A stretch of 5,543 nt of DNA from Planctomycetota bacterium (GTDB lineage: Bacteria > Planctomycetota > Phycisphaerae > UBA1845 > PWPN01): contig JACQVT010000027.1 in the NCBI GenBank assembly GCA_016209665.1, forward strand, positions 1 through 5,543, written 5' to 3'. A program made the position numbers and the translations under genes. Every line of letters begins with the position of its first letter. Position 1 is the first letter of the stretch. This document shows, piece by piece, positions 5,482 through 5,543 of the stretch. The notes below the pieces were generated by a model. That model saw only the letters and a program-made list of their open reading frames with translations, had not been told where the DNA came from and ran no database searches.

Positions 5482-5543
5482 CGACCGGGCGCCGCGGTGG
5501 AAAGCCACGGCCGGACGCGGACCATTCATACGAGCATCAATTC

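Noticed and set aside
4941..5525. Minus-strand open frame opposite DUF2203
   Set aside because: It lies opposite a strongly conserved family protein and continues into the folded repeat region, where the LACARGS peptide arises.
1..5543. CRISPR array, tRNA, transposase or integrase
   Set aside because: No regularly spaced direct repeats, no tRNA cloverleaf with CCA-type arms and no recombinase motif were seen in any frame.

Overview
The window reads as chromosomal DNA of a GC-rich bacterium, most likely a member of the Planctomycetota (Phycisphaerae-like is a guess). The reasons are a PEP-CTERM sorting tail on a HAF-repeat-type fragment, two proteins that begin with a CxxC-X16-CxxC zinc ribbon followed by membrane segments, a cobalamin-type radical SAM enzyme, a DUF2203 protein, and intergenic DNA full of short palindromes. 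Nothing points to a phage, plasmid or insertion sequence, and there is no CRISPR array, tRNA or rRNA.

Layout. At the left edge on the minus strand (8-223) lies the C-terminal end of a secreted PEP-CTERM protein whose body is missing, probably a gene remnant. A palindrome-rich spacer (about 346-549) carries a hairpin that probably terminates the next gene. Then comes a 616-residue minus-strand radical SAM protein with an N-terminal B12-binding-like domain (550-2400). A divergent intergenic region of about 300 bp (2401-2702) holds a 65-bp cloverleaf-like inverted repeat and a promoter-like site. Three plus-strand genes follow: a 426-residue membrane protein with two zinc ribbons and HEAT-like repeats (2703-3983), a 218-residue zinc-ribbon, proline-rich, three-helix membrane protein (4076-4732), and a 145-residue DUF2203 protein (4908-5345). 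The last 198 bp form a long imperfect inverted repeat with no gene.

How the genes relate. The two zinc-ribbon proteins are adjacent and co-oriented and share the same N-terminal module, so they may be functionally related. The second appears to have its own sigma-70-like promoter (TTGTTG-17-TATGAT) and a leader hairpin. DUF2203 also has its own promoter (TTGACT-17-TAGCCT). The window therefore looks like mostly independent transcription units, not one operon or a recognisable defence or metabolic system. The most unusual material is the folded intergenic DNA and the inverted repeats placed on or beside -10 elements. I found no convincing complete new system.
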